Origin: JACCXG01 sp963836735
GTDB lineage: Bacteria > Acidobacteriota > Vicinamibacteria > Vicinamibacterales > 2-12-FULL-66-21
Length of the DNA: 64,000 nt
Direction of reading: 5' to 3'
NCBI GenBank assembly: GCA_963836735.1
Contig: CAWIKP010000026.1
Location: 1-64,000, forward strand
The notes beneath the pieces were generated by a model. That model had not been told where the DNA came from. It searched no databases and saw nothing but the letters and a program-made list of their open reading frames with translations. Position numbers and translations under genes: made by a program. Of the stretch, positions 13,244 to 22,444 are shown one piece after another. Positions within the stretch are counted from its first letter, which is position 1. Each line of letters opens with the position of its first letter.

Positions 13244-13954
13244 ATGCGCGTCCAGCTGGTAGTTTTCGACCTCGACGGCACGCTCATCGACTCGCGGCGC
13301 GACCTTGCCGATGCCACCAATGCGCTCGTCGATGAACTCGGCGGCCAGGCCCTCAGCGTTGACGCAGTGACGGCCATGGTCGGAGAGGGCGCAGCCGTGC
13401 TCGTCCGGCGCGCTCTCACAGCCGCGGGCCTCGATCCCCAGACCCCTGGCGCCCTCGAACGGTTTCTTGCCCACTACGACGAGCGGCTCACCGTTCATAC
13501 CCGACCCTATGACGGTCTCGCCGGCGCGCTGTCGGCGCTGCGATCCGAGGGGCGCGTGCTCGCGGTCCTGACGAACAAGCCTGGACGTCCCACACGCGAG
13601 ATTCTCGAGCGCCTCGAGCTGGCCCCGTTCTTCTCGCAGGTGATCGGGGGCGACACCGCGGCGGGCCGGAAGCCGGATCCTGCAGGACTGTTGAGCCTCA
13701 CAGAGCGTGCCCAGGTGGCGCCGTCGGCCACGGTGATGGTCGGCGATTCACCCATCGACGCCGAGACCGCCAGGAGGGCGGGCGCGGTGCTGTGCGTCGC
13801 CCGCTACGGGTTCGGCGCCCCGGCGGGCAGTCTGGTGCCGCTGCCCGGCGAGCTGGCCATCGACCATCCGTCCGAGCTTCCGGAGGCGATCAGATCGTTC
13901 CGGCGAGATACCGGCGGCGCTCGGCTTCCGGAAACGTCTCAGTCGCGTACCTGA
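13244..13954 (+). CDS. HAD-family phosphatase, phosphoglycolate phosphatase-like
   Basis: 236 residues from the ATG at 13244 (MRVQLVVFDLDGTLID). A GTG at 13220 that overlaps the preceding stop is an alternative. HAD motifs: DLDGTL (nucleophile and acid aspartates), LTNKPG (motif II threonine), GRKPDP (motif III lysine), and VGDSPIDAETARRAG (motif IV). The helical cap between motifs I and II fits Gph/PGP enzymes, which hydrolyse 2-phosphoglycolate formed during oxidative DNA repair or photorespiration; other phosphate esters are possible. It lies directly behind the histidine kinase and is convergent with the IMPDH-family gene. Confidence 0.8.
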   Translation: MRVQLVVFDLDGTLIDSRRDLADATNALVDELGGQALSVDAVTAMVGEGAAVLVRRALTAAGLDPQTPGALERFLAHYDERLTVHTRPYDGLAGALSALRSEGRVLAVLTNKPGRPTREILERLELAPFFSQVIGGDTAAGRKPDPAGLLSLTERAQVAPSATVMVGDSPIDAETARRAGAVLCVARYGFGAPAGSLVPLPGELAIDHPSELPEAIRSFRRDTGGARLPETSQSRT

Positions 13955-13988
13955 GCATCGTCCGCGCTGTCGCAGCCGCGCGGCGAGG

Positions 13989-15512
13989 TCAGCGCTCATA
14001 CGACTCACGCCGCCCCGACGCAGACACCTTGATCAGATACTTCTGCGGGTCGGCCCAGAACAGGTGCCGGAGCTCCTGGAGCGTCGAGGCGCCGCCGTAG
14101 CTGATCGAGGAGCACAGGTGCTTCATCATGTCGCGAAGGATGGTGCGTGCCGAGCCGCGCGCGGGCACGCTGATCTCCATGCCCTCGGCGCCGATCGCCT
14201 CGAGCTCGCGGGTGTCCGCTTCCTCGACGTCGAGACGATCGCGGATCGCCTCGATCGAGGCCATGCCGCGCAGGACCTTGAATGGCACCTTGACGGTCTT
14301 CTGCGACTCGGGAAGGACCACCGCCTTGTGGACGACCTCGCCAGGAGCTTCTTCGGTTCCGGCAAAGACGCTGCCGAGCATCGCGCAGTCGCCGCCGAGC
14401 AGCAGCGCTTCGGCGAGCGCGCCGTGCCGCTTGATGCCGCCGTCGGCGATGAGCGGCACGCCCGATCCGGCGACCGCGAGCCGGCACTCGACCAGCGCCT
14501 GCACCTGTGGCACGCCGAAGCTCGTCGTGATCCGGGTCGTGCAGCCGCCGCCCGGCCCGATCCCGACCTTGACGCCGTCGGCGCCGCGATCGATCAGAAA
14601 GCGCGTGCCTTCGGCGGTCGCGACGTTCCCGGCAATCAGCTGCACGTCGGGGAACCGGCGGCGGAACTCGGCCATCGCGCGGTCCATCACGACCGAGTGT
14701 CCGTGGGCGATGTCGATCACGAGGAGGTCGACGCCGGCTCGCACCAGCTCGGCGGCGCGCTCGAGATAGTCCCCGGTGGCGCCGATGGCCGCGCCGACCA
14801 TCAGGCGGCCCTGGCCGTCGCGGGTCGCGAACGGCCGCCGCCGCTGTCGGATGAGATCTTTCGCGGTGACCAGCCCTTTCAGCACGCCGCCCGCATCCAC
14901 GAGCGGCAGCTTCTTGACCTTCCGCTCGACCATGACCCGTTGCGCTTCTTCGGGCGAGATTTCGCCGCGATGCACGACGAGCCGTTCGATTGGCGTCATG
15001 CGGTCCGCGACCGTTTCACGATGCACGTCGACGAAGCGCAGATCGCGCTCGGTCAGCAGTCCGAGCAGCCGGCGCTGGCCGTCGACGACCACGAGCGTGC
15101 CGACCCGGGAGCGGGTCATCAGGTTGCGCGCCTCGGACAGCGGCGCGCCAGGGCCGATGCTGTAGGGATCGCCGATCACGCCGTGCTGCGTGCGTTTGAC
15201 TTTCTCGACTTCCCGGACCTGCGGCTCGATCTCGCCCGGCCGGTATCCGCGATCGATGATGCCGATGCCTCCTTCCTCCGCCTGCACGACCGCCATCGGC
15301 GCCCGGGTGACGGTATCCATGTTCGCCGAGACGATCGGCCGCCGAAGCATGATGCCCCGGGTCAGCTGGCACGACAGATCGATCACATCGGGATCACGGC
15401 GCGGCAGCACGCTGTACTGCGGCGCCAGGATGAAATCGTCGAAGGTGCAGCCGCGCACCAGTTCGAGCACCATCGCGCCGCGGTCGCCGTCGATCGGAGG
15501 AAACACAGCCAT
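13989..15512 (-). CDS. IMP dehydrogenase / GMP reductase family protein with CBS pair
   Basis: 507 residues. The (beta/alpha)8 barrel is interrupted by two CBS domains (about 110-225; GTLVVVDGQRRLLGLLTERD and KKLPLVDAGGVLKGLVTAKD). The NAD/IMP loop reads GIGPGGGCTTR, containing the catalytic cysteine, and LIADGGIK and FAGTEEAPGE follow. Odd points: the usual GSIC before TTR is GGGC, and the mobile flap after LRGMAS lacks the catalytic Arg-Tyr pair of canonical IMPDH. GuaB1-type GMP reductases also carry CBS domains and lack that pair, so the reaction could be GMP to IMP instead of IMP to XMP. Start ATG at 15512; divergent from the Nudix gene. Confidence 0.8.
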   Translation of the reverse strand: MAVFPPIDGDRGAMVLELVRGCTFDDFILAPQYSVLPRRDPDVIDLSCQLTRGIMLRRPIVSANMDTVTRAPMAVVQAEEGGIGIIDRGYRPGEIEPQVREVEKVKRTQHGVIGDPYSIGPGAPLSEARNLMTRSRVGTLVVVDGQRRLLGLLTERDLRFVDVHRETVADRMTPIERLVVHRGEISPEEAQRVMVERKVKKLPLVDAGGVLKGLVTAKDLIRQRRRPFATRDGQGRLMVGAAIGATGDYLERAAELVRAGVDLLVIDIAHGHSVVMDRAMAEFRRRFPDVQLIAGNVATAEGTRFLIDRGADGVKVGIGPGGGCTTRITTSFGVPQVQALVECRLAVAGSGVPLIADGGIKRHGALAEALLLGGDCAMLGSVFAGTEEAPGEVVHKAVVLPESQKTVKVPFKVLRGMASIEAIRDRLDVEEADTRELEAIGAEGMEISVPARGSARTILRDMMKHLCSSISYGGASTLQELRHLFWADPQKYLIKVSASGRRESYER

Positions 15513-15592
15513 GTCGCTATGTTAGTGCGATTGGCACCGCGGCCGGCCGGGACGCGAAGCACGATCGCCAGGAAAGCGGACACAATAGCGGC

Positions 15593-16213
15593 ATGCGGCT
15601 CGCGGACATCGAAGCGCGACTGCGCGAACGGCTGGGCGGGACACTGCCTGGCGCGGACGCGCATCTTCGTTTCGTGCCGGTTCCCACGGTGCGTGGCTGG
15701 CGCGCGGGTGAATTCCCCGTCGGCGCCCGCGACGCGGCGGCGCTGGTATGCCTCTACCCTGCCGATTCCGGCGTCGCGATCCCGCTGACCGTGCGCGCCT
15801 CGACGCTGGCACGCCACGCCGGTCAGATCAGCCTCCCCGGCGGCGCGACCGACCCGGGCGAGACACCGGCACAGGCGGCGCTCCGTGAGGCGTCGGAGGA
15901 AATCGGTATCGATCCTGCATCGGTCCGCGTGCTCGGCGAGCTCACGCCGATCCATGTGCTCGTGAGCGGTTTCACACTGCATCCGGTGGTCGGCGTCACC
16001 GATGTCCGCCCCATGTTCACCCCGGCACCAGGCGAGGTCGACGAGATCGTCGAGGTCCAGCTCGAACACCTGCAGGATGCGTCACGAATCAGAACCGGGA
16101 CACGCCAGCGTGAGGGCATCGAGGTGCAATATTCCTATCTCGATCTCGATGGGCATCACGTGTGGGGGGCGACGGCGATGGTTCTCGGGGAGTTCCTTCA
16201 ATTGCTGCTCTGA
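15593..16213 (+). CDS. Nudix hydrolase, CoA pyrophosphatase-like (NudL)
   Basis: 206 residues. The Nudix box GGATDPGETPAQAALREASEEIGI is complete: the glycine, REASEE and EIG elements bind Mg2+. Just before it, LARHAGQISLPGG matches the UPF0035 motif that marks CoA-pyrophosphatase members. These cleave CoA and acyl-CoA into phosphopantetheine and 3',5'-ADP. The ATG at 15593 begins MRLADIEARLRERLGG, and the divergent purine enzyme starts 80 bp away. There are no membrane segments. Substrate is inferred from the motif only. Confidence 0.82.
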   Translation: MRLADIEARLRERLGGTLPGADAHLRFVPVPTVRGWRAGEFPVGARDAAALVCLYPADSGVAIPLTVRASTLARHAGQISLPGGATDPGETPAQAALREASEEIGIDPASVRVLGELTPIHVLVSGFTLHPVVGVTDVRPMFTPAPGEVDEIVEVQLEHLQDASRIRTGTRQREGIEVQYSYLDLDGHHVWGATAMVLGEFLQLLL

Positions 16214-16301
16214 CGATTTCCGAGCGTCAACTTGGGAGTTGAGCATCGAATAGCGATTGCAGCCATTTGCCGTTCAGGCCGGCTCATGGGACGCTGACCC
16301 C

Positions 16302-16640
16302 ATGGGCCTCCTCCCCGTCGTCGGTCAATTCCCCACCATTTTCGCCGCGCTGATTCTGGCTACCGACCGGAAGATCGTCCGGCGGCTGCGTGCCGCGGGC
16401 GCCATGAACGCCGCGCACGCCATCGAGTTCGATCCGCCCGGTCCTATCGGCCGCGCACGCCTGCGGCGGATGCTGACGGTCGGCGCGGTTCGAGAGACCG
16501 ATGCGAACCGGTACTACCTCGACGAGAACACCTTTCGGGCCTGGCGCGTGGTGAGGAGGAAACGAGCCCTGGCTGTCGTGGCCATCATGGCCGTGCTGAT
16601 TGCGATGCTCATGGCGGGAGGAGTTGTGAAGGTTCGATAG
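16302..16640 (+). CDS. Uncharacterised small membrane-anchored protein
   Basis: About 112 residues from the ATG at 16302 (MGLLPVVGQFPTIFAAL). An upstream ATG at 16257 is possible. A hydrophobic N-terminal segment, a central basic helical region with DPPGPIGRARLRRMLTVGAV and YYLDENTFRAWRVVRRKR, and a C-terminal membrane segment (VVAIMAVLIAMLMAGG) are visible. The middle looks like a compact winged-helix-like fold, but I do not recognise the family. It is convergent with the ADOP permease, with only 13 bp between stops. Confidence 0.55.
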   Translation: MGLLPVVGQFPTIFAALILATDRKIVRRLRAAGAMNAAHAIEFDPPGPIGRARLRRMLTVGAVRETDANRYYLDENTFRAWRVVRRKRALAVVAIMAVLIAMLMAGGVVKVR

Positions 16641-16653
16641 GCATGTCGGTCAA

Positions 16654-19098
16654 CTACCGCAGCACCTGCGCTCCCGGGATCCGAGTGGCCCGCCATGCCG
16701 GCAACGCCGCGGCTGACAGCGCCACGGTGACGAGCAGAGCGACGACACCGGCGTAGGTCACAGGGTCGCCGGCGCCGATCCCGTAAAGAAGGCCGCTCAG
16801 AACCCGCGACAGCGCGGTCGATCCGGCGAGGCCGGCCGCAACGCCGAATGCCGCCAGCCAGACCGCCTTGCCGATGACCAGGTTCAGCACGCTCCGCCTC
16901 GAGGCGCCGAGCGCGGTGCGGATCGCGATCTCGCGAGTGCGCTGGGCGACCGAATACGCCATAACGCCGTAGACCCCTACCGTGCTGAGCAGGAGCGCCA
17001 GCCCGCCGAAGCCGGCGACCAGCGTCGACATGAACTTCGGCCGTGCCAGGGCGGTCGCGAGGTGCTGCTCCATCGTGTTGATGCCGGACATCGGTTGCGA
17101 GGGATCGATCTTCAGGATCGCGGCGCGGATCGCCGGCACCATGGCTTCCGGCGCACCGCTGGTGCGGACGACGAACGCCATGAAGGAGAACGACAGCTGG
17201 GAGTGCGGGCGATAAAACTCGGGGCGGGGTGGAGTTGCAGGCCCGAGGTGCCGGACATCGCTGACCAGTCCGACGACGGTCATCCAGTCGCCGGCCCCGC
17301 CGTCCACGCGCATCCGCCGGCCAATTGGATCCTGACCAGGCCAGTGCTGGCGTGCGAACGTCTCGTTGACCATCACGACCGCCGGCGCGCTGGCCGTGTC
17401 ACCCTGCGAGAAGTCGCGGCCGGACAGCAGACGAACGCCAAGCGCACGGAAGTATCCAGGCGTGACCGACTGGAATCCTGCGCGCGGTTCCTGACCCGGA
17501 CGCGCCTCCGGCGTTCCCTCGATGCGGACCGGCGCGGCGAAGGCATCGCCGCCGATTGGAAGCGTCACCGCCGCGCCCGCATCGGCTACTCCGGGCAGTG
17601 CGGAGATCCGCTGCAGCACTTCGTCATAGAACGCCCGCTGCAGCGGCTGCTGCTGTGCGCGCGCGCCCGACAGAAAGATGTCGAATGTCAGCAGGTTCGC
17701 CGTCCGGATGCCGGTGTCGACGCGCGAGAGCGAGCTGAAGCTCCGGAGCAGCAACCCGGCTCCAATCAGCAGCACCAGGGCCGCGGCGATTTCGATCGCG
17801 ACGAGCGCGTCCCTGCTGCGGCCGGCGCGGCGTCCTTCCGACGTGCGGCCGCTGGTTTCTCCGAGCCCCGCGTTGACGCTTCCGACACTCGCGTGCAGCG
17901 CCGGCAACAGCCCGCACAACAGGCCGGTCACGATCGTGAGCGCGACAGTGAAGAGCAGGACGCGACCGTCGAGCGTCACCTGGTCGATCCCTGGAAGGCT
18001 GCCAGGACTCAGGCGGATCAGCCACAGCAGCGACCACTGCGCCACCACGGTCCCGACCAGGGCACTCACGAACGCCAGGACCATCGACTCGGTGAGGAGC
18101 TGACGCACCATACGGCTGCGCGTCGCGCCGAGCGCCACGCGGACCGCGAGCTCCCGGCGCCGGGCGGTGCCGCGGCCGAGAAGCAGGCTGGCGATGTTCG
18201 CGCAGGCAATCGCCAGCACGAACGCTACGGCGCCGAGCAGCACCGCCATCGGCTGGCGCAGGTTGCCGAAGAACTGCTCATCCAACCCCATGAACGTCGC
18301 ACCGCGACCCCCATCGTCGGCTGGATACTGCTGCGCGAGGCGATTCGCGATCGCCTGCGCCTCGAGACGCGCCTGTTCGATCGTCACGCCATCTTTCAGG
18401 CGGGCGACGGCGCGCAAGTACCCGATTCTCCGGTTCGTCGCGAGGTTGGCCTGGTCGACCGGCGTGCGGGGAATATCGCCAGGGGCGCCGGGAATCCAGA
18501 GCTCGGGTCCGGTACCGTGGCCAGGATTCCCCGTGACCATCGGCCAGTCGAACTCCGGCGGCATGACCGCCACGACGGTGCGCGCGGTGCCGTTCAGCAC
18601 GATTTGCCGTCCGACTATCGAGCGGTCGCCGGCAAACCGGCGCGTCCAGAGCCCGTAACTCAACACGACGTCGCGATCGTCCGCGCGTCCGGTATGAAAG
18701 GGGTCGCCGAGGAGAGCCGACGTGCCGAGCACATCAAAGAAAGATGACGAGACGCTGGAGCCCCGCAATCGCTCGGGATCGCCACTGCCTGTGAGGTTGA
18801 GTGGAATCTGACTGATGCCGGCAACGCCCGAGACCGTTGTGAGCTGCTCGCGGAAGTCGACCAGACGGCCGGGAGTCAGCGCCTCCCGTGGGAACGCCTG
18901 GCTGCTCGACCACAGAAACACCAACCGATCGGAATCCCGATACGGCTGGGGCCGGAGCATCACACCGCTGATGACGCTGAAAATGGCGGTGTTCGCGCCG
19001 ATCCCCAGCGCCAGCGTGACGACGGCAGTGACGGCGAACCAGCCACTTTTCCTCAATGTTCGGATCGCGTAGGCGACGTCCTGTTTCAGGTCCGACAT
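16654..19098 (-). CDS. ADOP-type ABC transporter permease (MacB/FtsX family)
   Basis: About 814 residues. The start is the ATG at 19098 (MSDLKQDVAYAIRTLRKS), with GGGAG upstream supplied by the adjacent repeat. The architecture is a duplicated FtsX permease: TM1 with LALGIGANTAIFSVISGVMLRP, a MacB_PCD periplasmic domain, a three-TM FtsX block (IACANIASLLLGRGTARRRELAVRVALGA), a second periplasmic domain, and a final FtsX block (AYSVAQRTREIAIRTALGASRR). These acidobacterial orphan permeases lack a neighbouring ATPase; their substrate is unknown. This copy lacks the N-terminal prefix domain and a PadR neighbour. The frame is intact. Confidence 0.87.
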   Translation of the reverse strand: MSDLKQDVAYAIRTLRKSGWFAVTAVVTLALGIGANTAIFSVISGVMLRPQPYRDSDRLVFLWSSSQAFPREALTPGRLVDFREQLTTVSGVAGISQIPLNLTGSGDPERLRGSSVSSSFFDVLGTSALLGDPFHTGRADDRDVVLSYGLWTRRFAGDRSIVGRQIVLNGTARTVVAVMPPEFDWPMVTGNPGHGTGPELWIPGAPGDIPRTPVDQANLATNRRIGYLRAVARLKDGVTIEQARLEAQAIANRLAQQYPADDGGRGATFMGLDEQFFGNLRQPMAVLLGAVAFVLAIACANIASLLLGRGTARRRELAVRVALGATRSRMVRQLLTESMVLAFVSALVGTVVAQWSLLWLIRLSPGSLPGIDQVTLDGRVLLFTVALTIVTGLLCGLLPALHASVGSVNAGLGETSGRTSEGRRAGRSRDALVAIEIAAALVLLIGAGLLLRSFSSLSRVDTGIRTANLLTFDIFLSGARAQQQPLQRAFYDEVLQRISALPGVADAGAAVTLPIGGDAFAAPVRIEGTPEARPGQEPRAGFQSVTPGYFRALGVRLLSGRDFSQGDTASAPAVVMVNETFARQHWPGQDPIGRRMRVDGGAGDWMTVVGLVSDVRHLGPATPPRPEFYRPHSQLSFSFMAFVVRTSGAPEAMVPAIRAAILKIDPSQPMSGINTMEQHLATALARPKFMSTLVAGFGGLALLLSTVGVYGVMAYSVAQRTREIAIRTALGASRRSVLNLVIGKAVWLAAFGVAAGLAGSTALSRVLSGLLYGIGAGDPVTYAGVVALLVTVALSAAALPAWRATRIPGAQVLR

Positions 19099-19100
19099 GA

Positions 19101-19239
19101 CAACTCCCAACTCCCAACTCCCAAGGAGAGACGGTCCGAACGATCGGGTAAAAGACGAATCAACCAGCTGGTTGGTTAGCTTTCCACCCCAACCGTCGGG
19201 CCACTCGCCTTGGAAGTTGGAGGTTGGGAGTTGGGAGTT
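19101..19239. repeat. Long intergenic palindrome A (AACTCCC words, shared core hairpin)
   Basis: The left arm is three tandem CAACTCCC words and the right arm their complement (GGTTGGGAGTTGGGAGTT). Between them lies a nested core: CGAACGATCGGG and AAAAGAC facing CTTTCCACCCC and CGTCGGG, with an innermost AACCAGCTGGTT. The core is shared with the copies at 32611 and 56703. It lies between divergent genes, 2 bp from the ATG of the ADOP permease, so the outer word also supplies that gene's Shine-Dalgarno-like GGGAG. Confidence 0.85.
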
Positions 19240-19259
19240 AAAGAGCGAAGCTCCTTGGG

Positions 19260-19982
19260 ATGCCTGGTCCTGGCCGTGTGCCGCTTGCCCGTGCGCTGTC
19301 GAAGCTCGGACGATCGTCTCGGTCCGAAGCCATCACCCTGGTGCTGGCCGGACGCGTCTCGGTGAACGGACGGGTCGTCCGCGATCCGGACCGCCCGGTC
19401 TCACCCGAACGCGATCGCCTGACGGTGGACCACCAGGACGTCCACCGCGCGAAATGGCGCCTGATCCTGCTGAACAAGACCCGCGGTACCGTGACGACGC
19501 GCCGCGATCCGGAGGGCCGCCCTACGGTCTTCGACCTGCTCGGTGAGACTGGACGCGGACTGATAGCCGTGGGCCGACTCGACCGTGCGACCTCCGGCCT
19601 GCTGCTCCTCACCACCGACACCCGGCTCGCGAACTGGCTCACCGATCCCGCCACCTCCATCGTCCGGCGGTACGTCGCGACGGTCCGGGGAGAGCTGACC
19701 GACGCGGCGGCAACCCGGATGATGGCCGGCATCGATGGACTGCAAGCGCATCAGGTCCACGTCCGCAAGCGATCGGCGCGGGAGACCCATCTCCTCATCG
19801 AGCTGGTCGAGGGCAAGAACCGCGAGATCAGGCGCCTCTGCTCGGCGGTCGGCCACGAGGTCACGGCGCTGCGCCGCGTCGCCTTCGGGAACCTCGAGAT
19901 CGGGGATGCTCGCGCCGGGGGCCTGGCGGGAGGTGACCCGTGCAGCGAAGTGCGGCGCGCCTTTCGGCCCGCGCCGCTGTAG
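19260..19982 (+). CDS. RsuA/RluB-family rRNA pseudouridine synthase
   Basis: 240 residues. An N-terminal S4 RNA-binding domain (LARALSKLGRSSRSEAITLVLAGRVSVNGRVV) is followed by the pseudouridine synthase core. The catalytic aspartate is in VGRLDRATSGLLLLT, and KNREIRRLCSAVGHEVTALRRVAFG is the usual family C-terminal motif. Enzymes of this type isomerise a single uridine in 16S or 23S rRNA; which one cannot be told from the sequence. The ATG at 19260 immediately follows palindrome A. Confidence 0.87.
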   Translation: MPGPGRVPLARALSKLGRSSRSEAITLVLAGRVSVNGRVVRDPDRPVSPERDRLTVDHQDVHRAKWRLILLNKTRGTVTTRRDPEGRPTVFDLLGETGRGLIAVGRLDRATSGLLLLTTDTRLANWLTDPATSIVRRYVATVRGELTDAAATRMMAGIDGLQAHQVHVRKRSARETHLLIELVEGKNREIRRLCSAVGHEVTALRRVAFGNLEIGDARAGGLAGGDPCSEVRRAFRPAPL

Positions 19983-20046
19983 GGCCGGATAGTCAGTTTA
20001 GACCCGGCCGTCCTTGAACCCGGCCCCGGGTTGATAGAATCATCCG

Positions 20047-20593
20047 ATGAATCAGCGCGTGGTCGAAGCCATCAACCGTCAGATCAACTCGGAACTGAGC
20101 GCGTCGGTACTCCTATCTCGCCATGTCCGCCTGGTGCGAGCGCCAGAAGTTCGTCGGCGCCGCGCGCTGGCTCCGGCTGCAGAGCCAGGAAGAGCACATG
20201 CACGCGATGAAGCTGCTGGACTTCCTGCTGGCGCGCGATTGCGAGGTGAAGTTCCTGGCGATCCAGGCGCCCCAGTCACCGTATGCATCCATGCTCGACG
20301 TCTTCGAGCGGGCGCTCGAACAGGAACAGGAAGTGAGCCACCAGATCGACGCGCTCTACGAGACCGCGTTCAACGAGAAGGCGTTCGCCGCGGTGGCCGA
20401 GCTGCAGTGGTTCCTGACCGAACAGGTCGAGGAAGAGAAGACCGGCCGCGAGATCGTCGCCAAGCTGAAGATGATCGGCACCGATGCCGCCTCGCTCATC
20501 GACATGGACCGCGAGCTCGGAGCGCGGACGGCCGAGCCGGCAGCCGCCGGCGACGACGTAGGTTGCTCGAGCTTCCAGCCATCAGACTCATGA
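20047..20593 (+). CDS. ftnA: Non-heme ferritin (one frameshift)
   Basis: The N-terminus is MNQRVVEAINRQINSELSAS. Removing one extra G at 20107 continues it as YSYLAMSAWCERQKFVGAARWL. Ferroxidase ligands are visible: E in NSELSAS, E and H in SQEEHMHAMKLLDFLL, E in ERALEQEQEVS, and Q in FLTEQVEEEK. The length of about 180 residues fits FtnA-type ferritin. It stores iron as ferric mineral in a 24-mer cage. Its stop overlaps the ATG of the M28 peptidase, so the two are probably cotranscribed. Confidence 0.85.
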
Positions 20594-22299
20594 ACCGATC
20601 CTTCTTCCTGTCCGCCGTCCTTGTCGCATCGTTCGCGTGCTCGAAGTCCGAGCCACCGCCGCCCGCGGCCGCGACGCCGCCCTGCCGCGCCGGTCGCCAT
20701 CACGAAGATGCCGAAGTTCGACGCCGCGCCGCTGCTCGATCGCATCAAGGTGCTGTCGTCGGACGAATTCGAAGGGCGCCGCCCCGGCACGAAGGGCGAG
20801 GACCTGACGGTCAAGTACCTGGAAGACGCCTTCCGCTCGCTCGGGCTCAAGCCGGGGAACACGGACGGCAGCTACATCCAGAAGGTGCCGATGGTCGGCA
20901 TCACGGCGACCAACACCACGCCGCTGACCATCTCGAAAGGGCGCGACCAAACACACGTTCAAGTGGAAAGACGACGTGGTGGCGTGGACGAAGCACGTGG
21001 CGGATGGCGCGTCCATCGACGATTCGGACATCGTCTTCGCCGGCTACGGCGTGACCGCGCCCGAGTTCAACTGGGACGATTTCAAGGGCGTTGACGTCAA
21101 GGGCAAGACCATCATGGTGCTCGTCAACGATCCGCAGGTGCCCGACCCCGCCGATCCGTCGAAGCTCGATCCCAAGACGTTCAACGGCAAGGCGATGACC
21201 TACTACGGCCGCTGGACCTACAAGTTCGAGGAAGGCGCGCGCCGCGGCGCTGCCGGGGTGCTGATCGTTCACGAGACCGGTCCGGCCGGGATATCCGTTC
21301 CAGGTCGTCCAGGGCAACCTGGACGAGAAGTTCGATCTCGTCACCCCCGACAAGAACATGGGCCGCGCGGCGATCGAAGGCTGGGTGACGCTGGACACGG
21401 CGAAGACCATCCTGAAGATGGCCGGGCAGGACTTCGACGCGCTCAAGAAGCAGTCGCTGACTCGCGAGTTCAAGCCGGTGCCGCTGAACCTGAAGGCCTC
21501 GATCGCGCTGAAGAACACGATGCGGACGATCGACTCGAAGAACGTCCTCGGCAAGGTCGAAGGCAGCGATCCGCGGTTGCGGGACGAGTACGTGATCTAC
21601 TCGGCCCACTGGGATCACCTCGGGATCCGCGCGCCGGTCAAGGGCGACCGCATCTACAACGGCGCGCTCGACAACGCCTCGGGCGTGGCCCAGCTGCTCG
21701 AAGTGGCGCGCGCCTTCACCACGGTCGAACCGAAGCCGAAGCGCTCCATCCTGTTCCTGATGGTAACCGCCGAGGAACAGGGCCTGCTCGGATCGCAGTA
21801 CTACTCGGTGACGCCGGTCTATCCGCTGGCGAAGACGGTGGCGAACATCAACGTCGACGGCATCAACCAGTGGGGACGCACGAAGGACATCACCGTGATT
21901 GGCATGGGCGCCTCGGATCTGGACGACTATCTGCGCGAGGCCGCCAAGGCACAGGGCCGTGAGCTGCGCCCCGACCCGGAATCAGAGAAGGGCTTCTACT
22001 ACCGGTCCGACCACTTCAACTTCGCCAAGCAGGGGGTGCCGGCGCTGTATACGGACAGCGGCGTGGAGTTCATCGGCAAGCCCGCGGAATACAGCCAGAC
22101 GAAGCGCGACGAATACACGAACGTCGACTATCACCAGCCGTCGGATCAGATCAAACCGGATTGGGATTTGAGCGGCGCGGTGGAAGACGCGCAGCTGATT
22201 TTCACGGTGGGCTATCGGGTGGCCACCGCCGACAAGATGCCGGAATGGAAGCCGGGGAATGAGTTCCGGGCGACGAGGGAGAAGATGCTGAAGCGGTAG
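20590..22299 (+). CDS. M28-family metallopeptidase with PA domain (frameshifts)
   Basis: Starts at ATG 20590 with a signal sequence ending SFACSKS, a possible lipobox. The mature part opens AAPLLDRIKVLSSDEFEGRRPGTKG, typical of acidobacterial M28 aminopeptidases. A PA-like insert (GAAGVLIVHETGPAG) precedes the catalytic domain. Zinc ligands and catalytic residues: SAHWDHLG, NGALDNASG, AEEQGLLGS, NINVDG and VDYHQPSD. It should remove N-terminal residues from peptides outside the cytoplasm. Frame changes occur near 20690, 20945 and 21290; the catalytic half is intact. The stop codon is followed closely by palindrome D. Confidence 0.87.
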
Positions 22300-22313
22300 T
22301 GGTTGACTTTCGT

Positions 22314-22436
22314 CAAATCCCAAGTTCCAAGCTCCAAATCCCAATCACCGCCAATTCCCAATCCCCAAATCAGGAGTCGCATGGGGATTGGGATTTGGGA
22401 GTGGTTGGGATTTGGAGACTTGGAGCTTGGGATTTG
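22314..22436. repeat. Long intergenic palindrome D (CAAATCCCAA words)
   Basis: The left arm starts CAAATCCCAAGTTCCAAG and runs to AATCCCCA. The right arm is its reverse complement at roughly 85-90% over about 52 bp, with a loop of about 15 bases (AATCAGGAGTCGCA). The element fills nearly all of the gap between the stops of the convergent M28 peptidase (22299) and arginine decarboxylase (22445). Its position suits a bidirectional transcription terminator, though there is no T-tract. Confidence 0.85.
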
Positions 22437-22444
22437 ACGAACGC

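Noticed and set aside
14064..15788. 574-residue open frame opposite the IMPDH-family gene
   Set aside because: Antisense shadow of a clear enzyme; long only because GC-rich codons avoid stops on the complementary strand.
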